A stretch of DNA of 64,000 nt from Anadara kagoshimensis (Eukaryota; Mollusca; Bivalvia; Arcoida; Arcidae), in the NCBI GenBank assembly GCA_021292105.1, contig CM037863.1, forward strand, positions 7,520,442 through 7,584,441. The letters run 5' to 3'. Below are positions 1 through 13,200 of the stretch, in pieces. The position numbers were made by a program, and so were the translations under genes. Positions within the stretch are counted from its first letter, which is position 1, and the number at the start of each line of letters is the position of its first letter. Below the pieces are notes generated by a model, which was not told the DNA's origin, ran no database searches, and saw nothing but the letters and a program-made list of their open reading frames with translations.

Positions 1-80
1 TGGCCGCCAGGGCAGAAGATAGTTTAACATTGGACCCTATGGGAAAAACACATTTTTGACTATGTCCTTAGAAATGACTG

Positions 81-860
81 AAGCAAATTGAACCAAACTT
101 TACAGGAATGATGTATAGAAGGTCCTTTACATAGATTGCCAAATTTTTTCTGATCCGCCAAAAAACATGGCTGCCAGCGGAGAACATAGTTTCACATTGG
201 ACCCTATGGGAAAAGCATATATATATATGATACAAAAAACGTACAAGTTTTAAAAATTGAGTCATGCTGATTAACAGTGATTTTCAAGACCCTATGGGAA
301 AAGCATATATAATGCTATCTCCTTTGAAGCTAGTGAAGCAAATTGAACCAAACTTTACAGGAATGATGTATAAAAGGTCCTTACATAGATTGCCAAAAAT
401 TTTCTGATCTGCCAAAAAAAACATGGCTGTCAGCGCAAAAGATAGTTGGACTTTATGGGAAAAACACATTTTTGACTATGTCCTCAGAAATGACTGAAGC
501 AAATTGAACCAAACTTTACAGGAATGATGTATAGAAGGTCCTTTACATAGTTTGCCAAAATTTTTCTGATCTGACATAAAACATGGCTGCCAGTGGAGAA
601 CATTGGTTTACATTGGACCCTATGGGAAAAGCATATATTTGCTATTTCCTTTGAAGCTACTAAAGCAAATTGAATCAAACTTTACAGGAATGATGTATGG
701 ATGGTTCTTTACTTAGATTATGGACATTTTTTGATCCGCCAAAACAGATGGCTGCCAGCACAGAACATAGTTTAACCCTATGGGAATAGCATATATTTGC
801 TATCTCCTCTAAAGCTACTGAAGCAAATTGAACCAAACTTTATGGGAATGATGTATGGAA
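81..860. repeat. Diverged ~160-bp repeats, about five copies
   Basis: The block AAGCAAATTGAACCAAACTT recurs at about 81, 336, 497, 663 and 821, each followed by TTACAGGAATGATGTAT or a near match and, downstream, an AACATGGCTG-CAG stretch and a CCCTATGGGAAAAGC stretch. Spacings are 255, 161, 166 and 158 bp, so this is a tandem array with one longer unit. The small ORFs here are by-products of the repeat. Confidence 0.85.
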
Positions 861-1296
861 GGTCCTTTACTTAGATTGACAAATTCAAATTGCCCGTTTC
901 ATTTACATAAAGGCAAAACACTTTCAAAATCTCAGAAGCTGAAATTTCATTGGACAATAAATGTTACAGCAATGGCTCATTCACATATGCCCCTAAACAG
1001 TGTTTCCTCAGATCTCCCACTCCGCGCCTATATCAAAAATGGGGGAGCAAGTGAGAGATGTGATTTTAATCAGATTGAAAAAAACTGTGAATGGTACATA
1101 TAGTTCTACAGTGATTTCCTTAGCCATTCTGTCTGATATAAACAGTGCATTTTTTTCATCACTGGAATACAAATTTGCTTTAAAAGCATTTTAGTCAGGT
1201 GAGCGATACAGGCTCAGCCACACTGAGCCTCTGGTTATATAAAAAATCAAGATAAAATCCATAAGGAGCACATGAACAAATTAATTTCTCTTTCAG
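861..1296. other. WDR48 intron, no recognised feature
   Basis: This stretch is unique-looking AT-rich sequence ending in the polypyrimidine tract and AG (1295-1296) before the first visible WDR48 exon. I find no upstream WD40 exon here. Confidence 0.6.
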
Positions 1297-4200
1297 CTTC
1301 CAGTTTAAATGGAAACAAAGATTCTATATACAGTCTAGCAATGAATCCACCTGGTACAGTGATAGTGTCGGGGTCCACTGAGAAAGTTCTTAGAGTCTGG
1401 GATCCTCGAACATGTCAGAAACAAATGAAGTTAAAAGGTCATACAGATAATGTTAAAGCTCTGGTACTTAACCGAGATGGTACACAGGTATGTTTACTAA
1501 TACACAACATTCTAGGATTAAAACCTCAATATATCGCCACCATTTGATAAGTAAATTGAGTTTTATGCCCTAGTCAAGATCCGTTCACTTATATTGAGGC
1601 TGTCAGTTAATTTTGACTGTGATGTTAAACACCATTACTCTAGTTGACTCACTAATCCCCATAAATAAAGTTTGTCTGTTTGTTTGTCCATAAATCTTCT
1701 GGCCTTAACAATTTTTTTGACTTCTTCTTTTTTTGGTGTGAAGATGTTGACATGTATCACACAATTTTTATAGTGGTGGGTCCAAAGTTACAGTAAAATC
1801 TGTGTATAAGGGCCACCCAAAAGAACTTTTAAAATTAGGTGGCCTTTTTATAGAGGTGGCCTTTAAGGTAGGTTTGACTGTATAGTGGGTTATTGATCCT
1901 GTTGTCTAGTCACCTGATATCTACAGAAGTGCTCTGATATCTGCAGGACACATCTGAGATGTTGTCTAAGATCTGCTTGATTAGGATTTGAATCTTTTCT
2001 GTGAGAGTCACTGAGATGTGGAAATATTAGCTTTAGACCATTCAGCCATTTAGGTCCACCTATAGAAGACTGATAGAATCTACCCCATGCTTTGTAGTGG
2101 AGACATAGTAATCTCAACCTGAGGGATGAGATTTTTAATTTTCCAGACCCAAGCTTGCCTGGATCTGAAAAAAAATTTCATCCCGAAGGTTTAGATTTCT
2201 ATGTATCCAGTATCCAAAAACTACCCATAAAGTACATCCACAACCAACAGCATCACAGTCTTAAATGTTTGACTCACAGTCATGTGATATTGTGACATCA
2301 TAGCACGGTAGCTTGTCTTTACCTAATATTGGAGGAAATTATATCCATTTCTTGTTTTATTTCAGTGTTTATCTGGGAGTTCAGACGGAACAATTAGATT
2401 ATGGTCCCTGGGTCAACAAAGATGTGTGGCTACATTTAGAGTCCACGATGAAGGAGTCTGGGCATTACAGGTATTTATAACCATTCTCACAAACAAAAGT
2501 TTAAGGGGCATTCACATTGTAGGAATCGCCCTGTCTATCTGTCCCTCCCTGGGTCGTCAAAGATGTGTGGCTACATTTAGAGTCCACGGTGAAGGAGTCT
2601 GGGGATTACAGGTATTTATAACCATTCCCACAACAAAGTTTAGGGTCTACCGTATATAGGAATCACCCTGTCTATCTGTCCCTCCCTAGGTCAACAAAGA
2701 TGTGTGGCTACATTTAGAGTCCAGGGTGAAGGAGTCTGGGGATTACAGGTATTTACAACCATTCCCACGACAAAGTTTAGGGGCTACCGTATATAGGAAT
2801 CACCCTGTCTATCTGTCCCTCCCTAGGTCAACAAAGATGTGTGGCTACATTTAGAGTCCACGGTGAAGGAGTCTGGAGATTACAGTATTTATAACCATTC
2901 CCACAAACAAAGTTAGGGGACATGATTAAAATTTCTGGCTTAATCTCATGCACTAGATACTTTTACATTATACATATATTTTGATTTCAGGCCAATGATA
3001 CATTTTCTGTGGTTTACTCGGCGGGTAGAGATCGACGGATTTGGGCGACAGATATACGAAATCCAGAATATAGAACATTTATTTGTGAAGAGAAAGCTCC
3101 AGTTTTAAAAGTAAGTTTATCAAGAAATATTTACAGGGAATTCATTATTTCTACCTTTCAAAATTGTTGTTGTTTTAAAGTTATTTCTGTTACCATTGTT
3201 GTGAATTTATTAATTATACATGTCTGGTACCAGTGATCTTGTTTGTTTGAAATTACTACCACATAAAGGTTTCCCCTAGCGAAATTACTAAACAAACTTC
3301 CCCATGTTCTCATTGTGTCCACAAAAGTCCCCAAAAGAACAGTGATGCAATGAAAAATTCAATCTAGTTTTCCTTACCCACAAAATATCAGAGTGTACCA
3401 CAATAAGGTGTCTTTGCAATGATGATACTAGCTATTGCCAGCATATCATAATGCAGTTTGCTAGATCTCAGAATGTCAATTTTTTTGCAATCTTAATGGC
3501 AGAAGGTAGTTTTTAAAAATGTAACAAAATCACTGATGTCCCTCATTAACATAGTCTTAACAATGGGAAAATCAGTTGTCATGGACACAGAATTATTCAG
3601 TGAAAATGGATATTTCCCATTGTCAATTGTGAAAATAGAAAGCATTAAAAATAGTTCTACATATGTATTTCAGTGTGAATTTACTTTGTGCCAAATTTAA
3701 TATTGCATAATATGCTGATTATGGACAGGCATTTGAAATTAGTGAAAAAATGGGTATATAACAGTTAACACATGTTACATTGATGAAGCCTAACTAAATT
3801 GACTTAGGGATCCAGCTCACTTCATTAAAGAATTTGTAACAGTAATAAATAGCTTAAATGTGTAAACATTAAGAGGCCCAGACTGAATTTTAGTAGCCAT
3901 TGACCACTGGGCCCCTGCTAATTTTCACCCCTGTACAGTAAGAATATTGACCTCTGTGCTGTAGATAAGCTTATTTTTATAAATAGAAAATTTCGCACCA
4001 TTTTCAATTGGGGTTTATTTGTGAATTCATCTATATTTTTATCCAGATTCATTATATAATATTTTTCAGTCATAATTTAAAAATCAATATATGTGATTTT
4101 ATTTTTTACAGTTAGAACTTACACATGTGGAACAACCGTCATTGTGGGTGTCAACTACAGACTCTGTTGTAAGAAGTTGGGTAAGTACCATAATGAAAGA

Positions 4201-7200
4201 TAGTAAAATTTATTAATGAAAAATATGACTTTCCTTTTCTTGATAATATTGATCCTGCATTAGAAATATTATGAGTGGAGTTGAGTATTGATGTTTGAGG
4301 CCCACTAATTATATCAGGGTGAAAGAAACTACCAAATCTGACTGAACAAGGCAATGAATCAAGATTGAAAAACCACCTGTTCATTTATGTTTCTTTGGTT
4401 GTTTATTGTAGATGGATTTGACTGTAATTTATAAATAGAGGATCTTGCATGAGTGTTTATGTAATATTGAATTTATTAAACGAGTTGAATAATTTCTTAT
4501 GCAACGAGCCTTGGCAAGATAAACTCCAGGTTATCAGAGGAGTTTGACAAAGGGTGGCAGTGAATCAACCTTTTACTGTATATAAAAACCAGCTGTTCAT
4601 TTATTTTTTCTTGAGTGGTCTCTGTAGATGGCTTTGACTGTATTTATTCATGTTATAATACATTGTATATTGTTTTTCAGCCCCTTAACAAGATAAGCTC
4701 CAGGTTATCAGGAGAGTATGACAATGAAAACTTAACACCAATTTGTACACAACCAGATTTTACTATCAAAGGTACTAGTATATGAAGTTTTTATATGCCA
4801 TTTCTAAAAAGGTATTATGGTACACTGTTGTCTACCCCCATGCGTCCATCTATGCCTGTCTTTCCATAACAGTTTGTTTAGCCTATTCCTTAAACACCAT
4901 AGCAGATTTTTTTTTACTTAACTTGGTATGATTACCAGAAAAGGAGTCAACTATGTGTAAATTTCTGTAGAGTTGTGTCCCTTTGAAATTTTCATCATTT
5001 GTTTTTTTTAACCTTGCTTACATGTACTCCTCCAAAACTTATGAACAAAACAGGACTAGTTTTTTGCTTCTTTTTCACATGATACTACTTAAATATTCCA
5101 TGTCCATTTGTACTTTGTCATCTTTGTGATCTTTACCAACAGTTTCATGGCAAAAAAGTAAACAGATACCCATGTATCTTGATCTGACTAACGACACTTT
5201 AGTTTCATTTTTAAACAAGTTTTTTTTTTACCAAGAATTACTTAATATATCATCCATACATGTGTTTTGTTTATTTACAGGTGGTCCCAGTATACGACAG
5301 TACTATGTACTAAATGATAAACGACATATCGTAACCAAGGATACAGAGGATAACGTATCAGTATGGGACGTACTAACGGTCAGTATTTTATGTGATTGAT
5401 TTAATGGAGTTTTACGTCCCACTCTAGAATATTTCATTTATATCAAGATGTCACCAGCTATAGATGAAGTGGCAGAAATTTTTACCTTTACAGTGCACTC
5501 AGGGCATGGAGAGTTCTTTAACGTGCCACGTCTGCATTGAGACAAGGCCTCAGTTTTAAAGGTCTTTTCAGAAGGACCCCTTGACTTTCATTTTTGAATG
5601 CTGTGTTCTTGGCGAAGGAACAGCCACTACCTATTTTAAAGATGAAACATGGCCAGGTGGAATTTTATGTTGTACATATAGTTGAATGTACATGTATTCT
5701 TTTGATTTCATTTATATTGAGATGCCGTCAAGTAAATTTGTAATACATTTGACCTATACAATCATAATGCAACAATGACATTGGTTAAGTAATTGAATGG
5801 GGTTTTACCTCTTAGGGATATTATTTTATTTATATTGAGATGTGACCAGCTTTAGATGAAATGCAATCTTTAATTCCTGTTCTAATACAGATATTCAGGC
5901 TTTAGAGGTCTCTTCTGTATTAAGTGGATCAAATCAAGTTTTGTCCTTGTCTCTGTTATTTTTATGATTTACTGTAAAGGGGGAAATTTTTGCGTGGGTA
6001 AAATCTTTTCTTATTTTGCGCTAAAGAAATTACCGCAAAAATTTTACCCACGCAAAAATGACAACTATACAGGTTTATATATCATAATATACAGAATATA
6101 CACCCACTTATATCGGTAACGCGGAAATTACACCAACGCGAAATGTCAGATTTCAGAAATTGCGAAATTTTCACCCAACCAAAATAATCCCTTTACAGTA
6201 TTAATTTCTTTATAAAATCTTGATTCAAATGTATTTACCGGTAATTTTATAAACTTCTACTTGAATCAATATCAGAATTGTTTTATTTAATTTTTCATTT
6301 TAGGCCAGAAAAACTGAAGAATTAGGGAAAGTAGATTATGAAGAAGAAATTAAAAAGAAATTTAAAATGGTTTATGTACCAAATTGGTTCACAGTTGACT
6401 TAAAAACAGGTGTAAGTTGAAATCTTAAGTTTTATTATAAATTGAATATTCTCACTTAGTTGCTTTTTTTGTGTACTTTATCTAACTGGCCATATATTTT
6501 ATATGTCACTGTTTTTGTGATGATGATCAGAGGTTTAATTCCTAGACAAGGACATTTCACTTATATCCATATGTCACCAGCTATATATGAAATAGCAGAA
6601 ACTTTGGTATTAGCAGTGCATTCACAGTATGTGTACAGGAAGGGTTTTTTACCATATGGACATGCCCAGTGTGATAAGGACATCAGTGTTTAATGACTTT
6701 TCCACGGAACCCAGTGCTCACTGACTTTTATATCTAAATGCTGAGTGTTTGGCAGAGAAATTTCACCTTCATCTTTTCAGTTCTTTGTCAATTCTGACTC
6801 AGGTTGGAACCCAACATATGAATTTTCCAAGAGAATGCCGAAGTTACATGTTGAGCTATTTTTTGTTAGCTTTTTTATTTGAAATTGAGATACAGTCAAA
6901 CCTGCCCACAAAGGCCACCCAAGGAACCACATCAAGTGGCCTTTATGGTCAGGTCACTTTTTTATTCAGGTTCAAGTAATATGAATAAAGGGCACCTTAG
7001 GGAACCAGAAAAAGTGGCTTTGTAGGCAGGTGGCCTTTATATACAAGTTTAAGTAATATGAATAAAGAACAATTGGGATACAATTCTACTGACCTTTATA
7101 AGCTTGTGACCCTTATATAGAGGTGGTCTTTAAGGCAGGTTGGAATGTATGTGGAAAAAGTAATTTAGTTATTACAGAAAATTTGTCATCATCAATTGAT

Positions 7201-10200
7201 ATAGACATGTTTATTTTATTTTCAGTTATTAACAATACATTTAGATGAATCAGACTGTTTTGCTGCTTGGATGTCGGCTAAAGAATTGGGACTAGTTTTG
7301 TCACCAGAGGGCACTGATACTAAATGTAAGTAACAGTACTCTAGGATGTTGAAAAAAAATCTGCCTACAAAAAAATCATTGTATTGACTTGTATAAGTAA
7401 GGGTTACTTAAGAAATAATTTGCTTTGCCATCAAGTGATGCATTTGCCACATTGGAACTCTGGGACATGTATTATTACACAATATATCATGAGTGCATGT
7501 TGATTATTACAATTCTAACTTTACTTAAAAAAAAGATTTTAAATAAAAGCTACAAACTCCTTCTCGAAAGTACATTTTAGTATTTATTTGCAAAAAGTTT
7601 TATTGAAAGAATAAGGCTGTTGAGATTACCGTCATTGAAATAACTGATTTTATGAATGAAAAATTACATCACAACCATAGTTTGCAACAAATAGCATGAC
7701 ATCACAAGGTGAGTGAGGGAGTACATCATTAAACCAGAACAGCCATATATATCATTTGTTTTACCATGGTTGACTTTCTTCATGATTCATATGAAGGAAA
7801 ACACAGGATTTATTAGAATTGGTGGTAATTGCTGGAACGACAAGTGTTAAAAACAATGTGAGGCCAGGAGTTTGGTCCAAAACATTGCAAAAACATCGTC
7901 CAACAAAATTTCACATTAATGTCATTTTCCAATTATTATGACCCCCAAAGGTGTTTACTCCACTTCTTCTAGCGTTTGTTTCCCATTTTTCAAAAAATGT
8001 AACTATTTTACATTTAAGAATTCACTTTCTTTTTATTCAGGGACATCAAGTGATGACCCAGATTTTAAAACTAGCAAATCTAATGAACTCCAAAGCAAGT
8101 CAATTCTTATATTTACAATATTTTTCCTAACATTTTTTTTTTACAAACTTCTCGATTGCGTCATACAAATAAGAAAGAATAACCTGTAAATATCTAATCT
8201 GTCGGCAATGTAAACATTCTGGGAACAGCCAATATGTCAATCAAGATAATTCCTGCCTACTCATTGATGATGTGACATAATAGGCGGCTTAAAAAAAGTA
8301 CGCTGAAACCAAAAGAACGTTTCATAAAATTTTATTCGAATTGACAAAGTTACAAATTCATATGAATTGTCAAATTACAACTGTTCAACGATTGTATAGA
8401 TGGCAGGTTATTCGAAACATCAATGCGCGATGTTTTGTTGGACTGGGTTGTACATAGGTGTATTCATACGCACAATGTATGTGAAAAAGCGTGGTTTATT
8501 GCCGAATGTTCCAAATTTCCTACAATGAGTTCATCATGGGAATTCAATAGGTATTGTAAATATATCTTTATGAAACTTAACAAGAACAATATTTGGGTGG
8601 AGTGGCTGTGATACTCACTATTTTTATTTTGATCATGCTTGGGGATTTCCCAGTTGGTGTTTGTTCTGGGTGACACTTTTGAAATGGCATCTCATTTCAG
8701 TTATAATTACTTCTACGATTTTACATAGCTCTAGTGTACAATATATATTTGATCATTGTTACTTTCAGTAAATATAGGACAACAGTTATTACAAGCTTTA
8801 TTAGAACATTGGCCAAAGACACACATGTATGAAACACAAGGTAAGAATAGTAGCATCTATTATGGGTATCTATGTAGGATAGGGTAATCTCACCCGAGGG
8901 GTGGAATATTTCAGTCAGATGTAATAGAGTTATCTCCCTTGTAATAAAGCTCGATAATAAAGTCTATTATAAATATCAGTGAAGGAAAGAGAAATCTCAA
9001 ACAAAGGGTTGAATATTTCAGTCAGAAATGAGGCTTGCAATAGAGTTATCTCCCTTATTATAAAGCTTAATAGTAGAGTCTATTATGAATATCAATGTAG
9101 GATAAGGAAATCTCACCCAAGGGGTTGAATATTTAAGTCAGAGATGATGCTTGTAATAGAGTTATCTCCCCTGTAACATAGCTTTATGTCTACCTTCTAG
9201 TCTCATAAAGTATGTAACATCTCTATGATGAATGGCGTTATGGTGTTTTATGTCCTGTTTAAGATTATGTAACTTGTATTAAGGCAGTCAGTTCTGGAAT
9301 CATAGAGGAAACCAGTGAACTCGAGAAGAAAACCACAGACTGTCAACAAATGAACTGACAAACTTTTTCACACTAGAATCTGCTTGAGTTGGATTTTTAC
9401 ATAGCTGGGCTGTCTAGGCTGCTGTGATTCATTCATGTTATTTAGATGTTACTTTGCCTCCTAGACACTTCATAAAATAAAAAAAAGCCTTTCAAATGGT
9501 TTTCCTTAATATCTTTTTTCCCCAAACTTTCTAAAATTTGTGAGTGGATTTGACAAGAACCAGCATGCTTGTATTTGAAGTTTATCTTTTTCTGCTCCAA
9601 GAAATGTACAAGAAATTGTATGTTTTGGTTTTGAGTGGTCAACATGTGGCAATATTGACTAGCTGTCCAAACATTGTTAATAATTAATTTCACCTGAATA
9701 GAAAATAAAAAATATTAGTATGTGGAATGATGATATATTTGTTTACCTTTCAGTAGTAGAAGGAATGAATGGTGTGGTAGAAAATGGTGACGGTATAACT
9801 CAGTTTTTCTCTGTACCAGTACATACACCAGTTATATTTTCGTAAGTTTTTCAAAAAAAAAATATTGTACCACTAAGGTATTTCAGTTGGGAGGGTGCTA
9901 ACTTTGTATGAGGGTGGCTAGGAATAAATCCTAGCCAGGTCTGCTCAAGACTTGCATAAAGGTTGTGGTTTTTTTTTTGCCAAGCACTCAGCAGGCATTT
10001 AGAAATGAAAGTCACTGGGTTTGGAAGAGAGGCATTGTAAGTTAAAGAACCCTCCCTGCATAATTGTCCTGAGGTCACTAAGCTCAGAAATTCTGCCACT
10101 TTACCTATAGTTGGTAATGTCTCAATATGCATAATGTAAGCACGATATTCTTGACTAGGAGGTAAAATCCTATTCAATCGATCAACCTACCTAATTTATA

Positions 10201-13200
10201 TAAAATCACACTGTTGTTTTATGCCCACACTTGTGCCCACATTGTGGTTTATACCATACTTAGGAGTAGATTTGTATTTCATGTCTATACTTGAGAGCAC
10301 TTTTGTGATTCCTGCAAAAGACAGCCATTCAGAACTTTTCACCATTATCTGGGCCCCTGCCAGGGTTATATATTATGTTTCTTGATGCCTTTATTATCAC
10401 ATGTTTATTATTTTTATTTACACAGAGAAGTTGGAGGTAGAACATTGTTCCGTTTATTATCTCGAGATGCTGCTGGTGAAACAGAACAAATGTTATTAAA
10501 TGAGACAGTACCATCCTGGGTAGTCGATGTTGTTGTACATGTAAGTTCAATGGTACTTTATACAGCTTAACTTGTAAAAGTGAACTCTTATAAATCTTCC
10601 TGGGGTTACAGTAAAACCTGCTATAGTGACCACCTCTATTTAAAGACCACCTGTCCATTAAGACCAGTGTTTTAATGTCTCTCTATTTGCATCTATTATA
10701 ACCTCTATCTAAATAACACCTGCCTTTAAAGTCAGTATTTTAGGACCTTTAGGTGCTGTTTATATACAGATTTTATTGCACTTTGATCCCATGGGTGGTC
10801 TTTATACACAATCTTTACTGTATTGGTGGTTACGTATAAATCAGTAATTTTCCATTTCATCTTCCGAGATCTGCAACGCCATAATATAAATGAAGGGGAG
10901 AGGGTGTTCTTTCACTTCTTAAATATATTTTCACATTATGTTGTTTATGTTGTTTCTTTTTTGTAGAGAAATACACCAAAATCCAATAAGTTACCATTCT
11001 TTTTACAACCACATCCAAGTACTGGTATAAAGACAATCAAAAAGTAAGTCACAGTGATTTAATAATATTGTCTAACATGTTCTGCCTCATGTTGAACCTA
11101 CTGTTGGAACCACTTCATTCGTGACAATGAAATATTCTTTATTTCTATAGAAAATCAAATAATCTTGAAAAAGATTGACATTTTTCACTTACTTGTCCCT
11201 TGTCTTAACAGGAAATCCATATGCACATCTGTGATTAGCCTAGAATATATCTGTACAGAGTAAAACGTTAACATGCTGAAAAACCACATAAATGGCGGAT
11301 CCTGTTGCACATATGACGTTAAAGGACATCACTTCTTGTGTAAACATTGCCGTTTTCGCCAAGTAAAATCCCCATAGCGCCAACATTTTCCTTTTTAAGA
11401 AATACTTTATGACAATCGCGGATGCGACTACAGATTTTCAGTTATGAGTAGCTCCAAGTAAGTGAAAAATATCATTGTCACAAACAGAGTGGTTCCAACA
11501 ATAGACAGTGAGAGGTGCTGTAATCCGTAAGTGTGCACTTAAACACTGAGGTCCCAGAATATATTGTCATTAGGAAGTACTCTAAGTAACTTAAATGTGA
11601 TCAAAGGATTTTATAGATACCTTTATATATACTGTACATGTTTCTTCCTTGTTTGGTAAGCAGGAAAACCAATTTTTCTAGTTTCATTTCAAGTAGCAGC
11701 TACACATTGGCAGTTGTGACAGTTAATAAAACAGCAGGTAATCTATCTGTTCTTTTGTTTATATGATTATCTTGAGATGATTGAAATCTGAACAGAAACA
11801 AAAGCAGGAATTCAAAATTTCCTGGGTTTGAGGTCTGGGACCCATTGATTTTTACATTGGGATCATTATCAGATAATCCTACTTTTTCTTTTTCTATATG
11901 ATAACATAATTGCACACTGATCTTTCAATGTTAATATTGGACTTTAAAAATTTTATTTGGAGCCTGCCAAAAATAAAGGCAAAATATCTTGAACCTTCCA
12001 TTACAAAACATAATTTTGAACCTCTATAAAGCAGAATTTTTGTTTAAGAAATGTTTGCTTTACAGATACAATTTACTTTTCCTAGTGTATGTGATGGATA
12101 GCATTGAGTTCATTTTAATCAAATAAATATAAAGATGCTATAAGAAGTTACATAGCACCCTTTACCTCTAATCCCCCAATGTGATTATAAATTGCAAATT
12201 GTAATCAGTTACAGCTGATTATGATCACCCCATCCCTGCTGTTCACTAATGTTGAAATATGTTGGAAATGAGATTAATTGATTTATTTTAGGAATAACTC
12301 TCAATTTCTTGTGGTTAAAGGGATAAAACAAGATTTTGGAAGTGGCAATTCTCATAAAATTGCAAAGCAGTTTATGAAAGATTTATCACTTCCAAAATCG
12401 TCTTTATACACCTATTAAAGGGCCTTTAGCAACAACAAATTGAAAATTATTTCTTATATTAACAATGTTAATCATTGACATTTCTGCTTATAACTTGCAA
12501 AAGGACAATCATTTTAGCATGATTTTAATTTCTAATCCACTGGTTTTGTCAGTGAATGGAACAGTGCCATTCAATCCTTCAGGGCATTTAGCCTTCACTT
12601 CTTTGACATCAGAAAGAACAACCCAAACCAAAATCAGACTTGACAAGAAATTTACAGGTCATTCTGGTTTATTGAAATGTAAACATTATTCTTGTCAAAA
12701 AGTTTTTGTAAGAAAAAAAATCATTATTTATACAATATTTGTTAAAAAATAAAATAAAGCTTTTAGATGTGTTCAACCATATTTTTTTTTTTTGTCTTTT
12801 ATAGAGACAGACTATCAGCTAGTGATATGATACAAGTTAGAAAGGTCATAGAGCATGTGTATGAAAAGGTCTTAGGTCAAGGGTCAGATGCAGGGTCACA
12901 AACAGCCAATAGCAATCAAGGAGGAGGAGATGCAGACAGAGAGGAACCAGATTTAGCTTCTGTTGCTGAAGAAAAAGTGGAACTTCTGTGCAATGATCAG
13001 GTAAGGAATTCATCATCATAATACATGATGTACATCCCCGTACAGTGTTTATTCTAGGATTTTTCAGATGTTGCAATTTTTATAAAAATCCTTTATAACA
13101 CCATAACATCAATATTTTTGCATTTATAATGTTAATTATTGCATATCACATCTGTAACAATTAATTTGATTGGTGGAAAGCTGAGAAAATGATAAAAATA

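Noticed and set aside
1-1296. Missing upstream WDR48 exons
   Set aside because: I searched all frames for the conserved early WD40 segments and found none; the first recognisable exon is 1297-1487.
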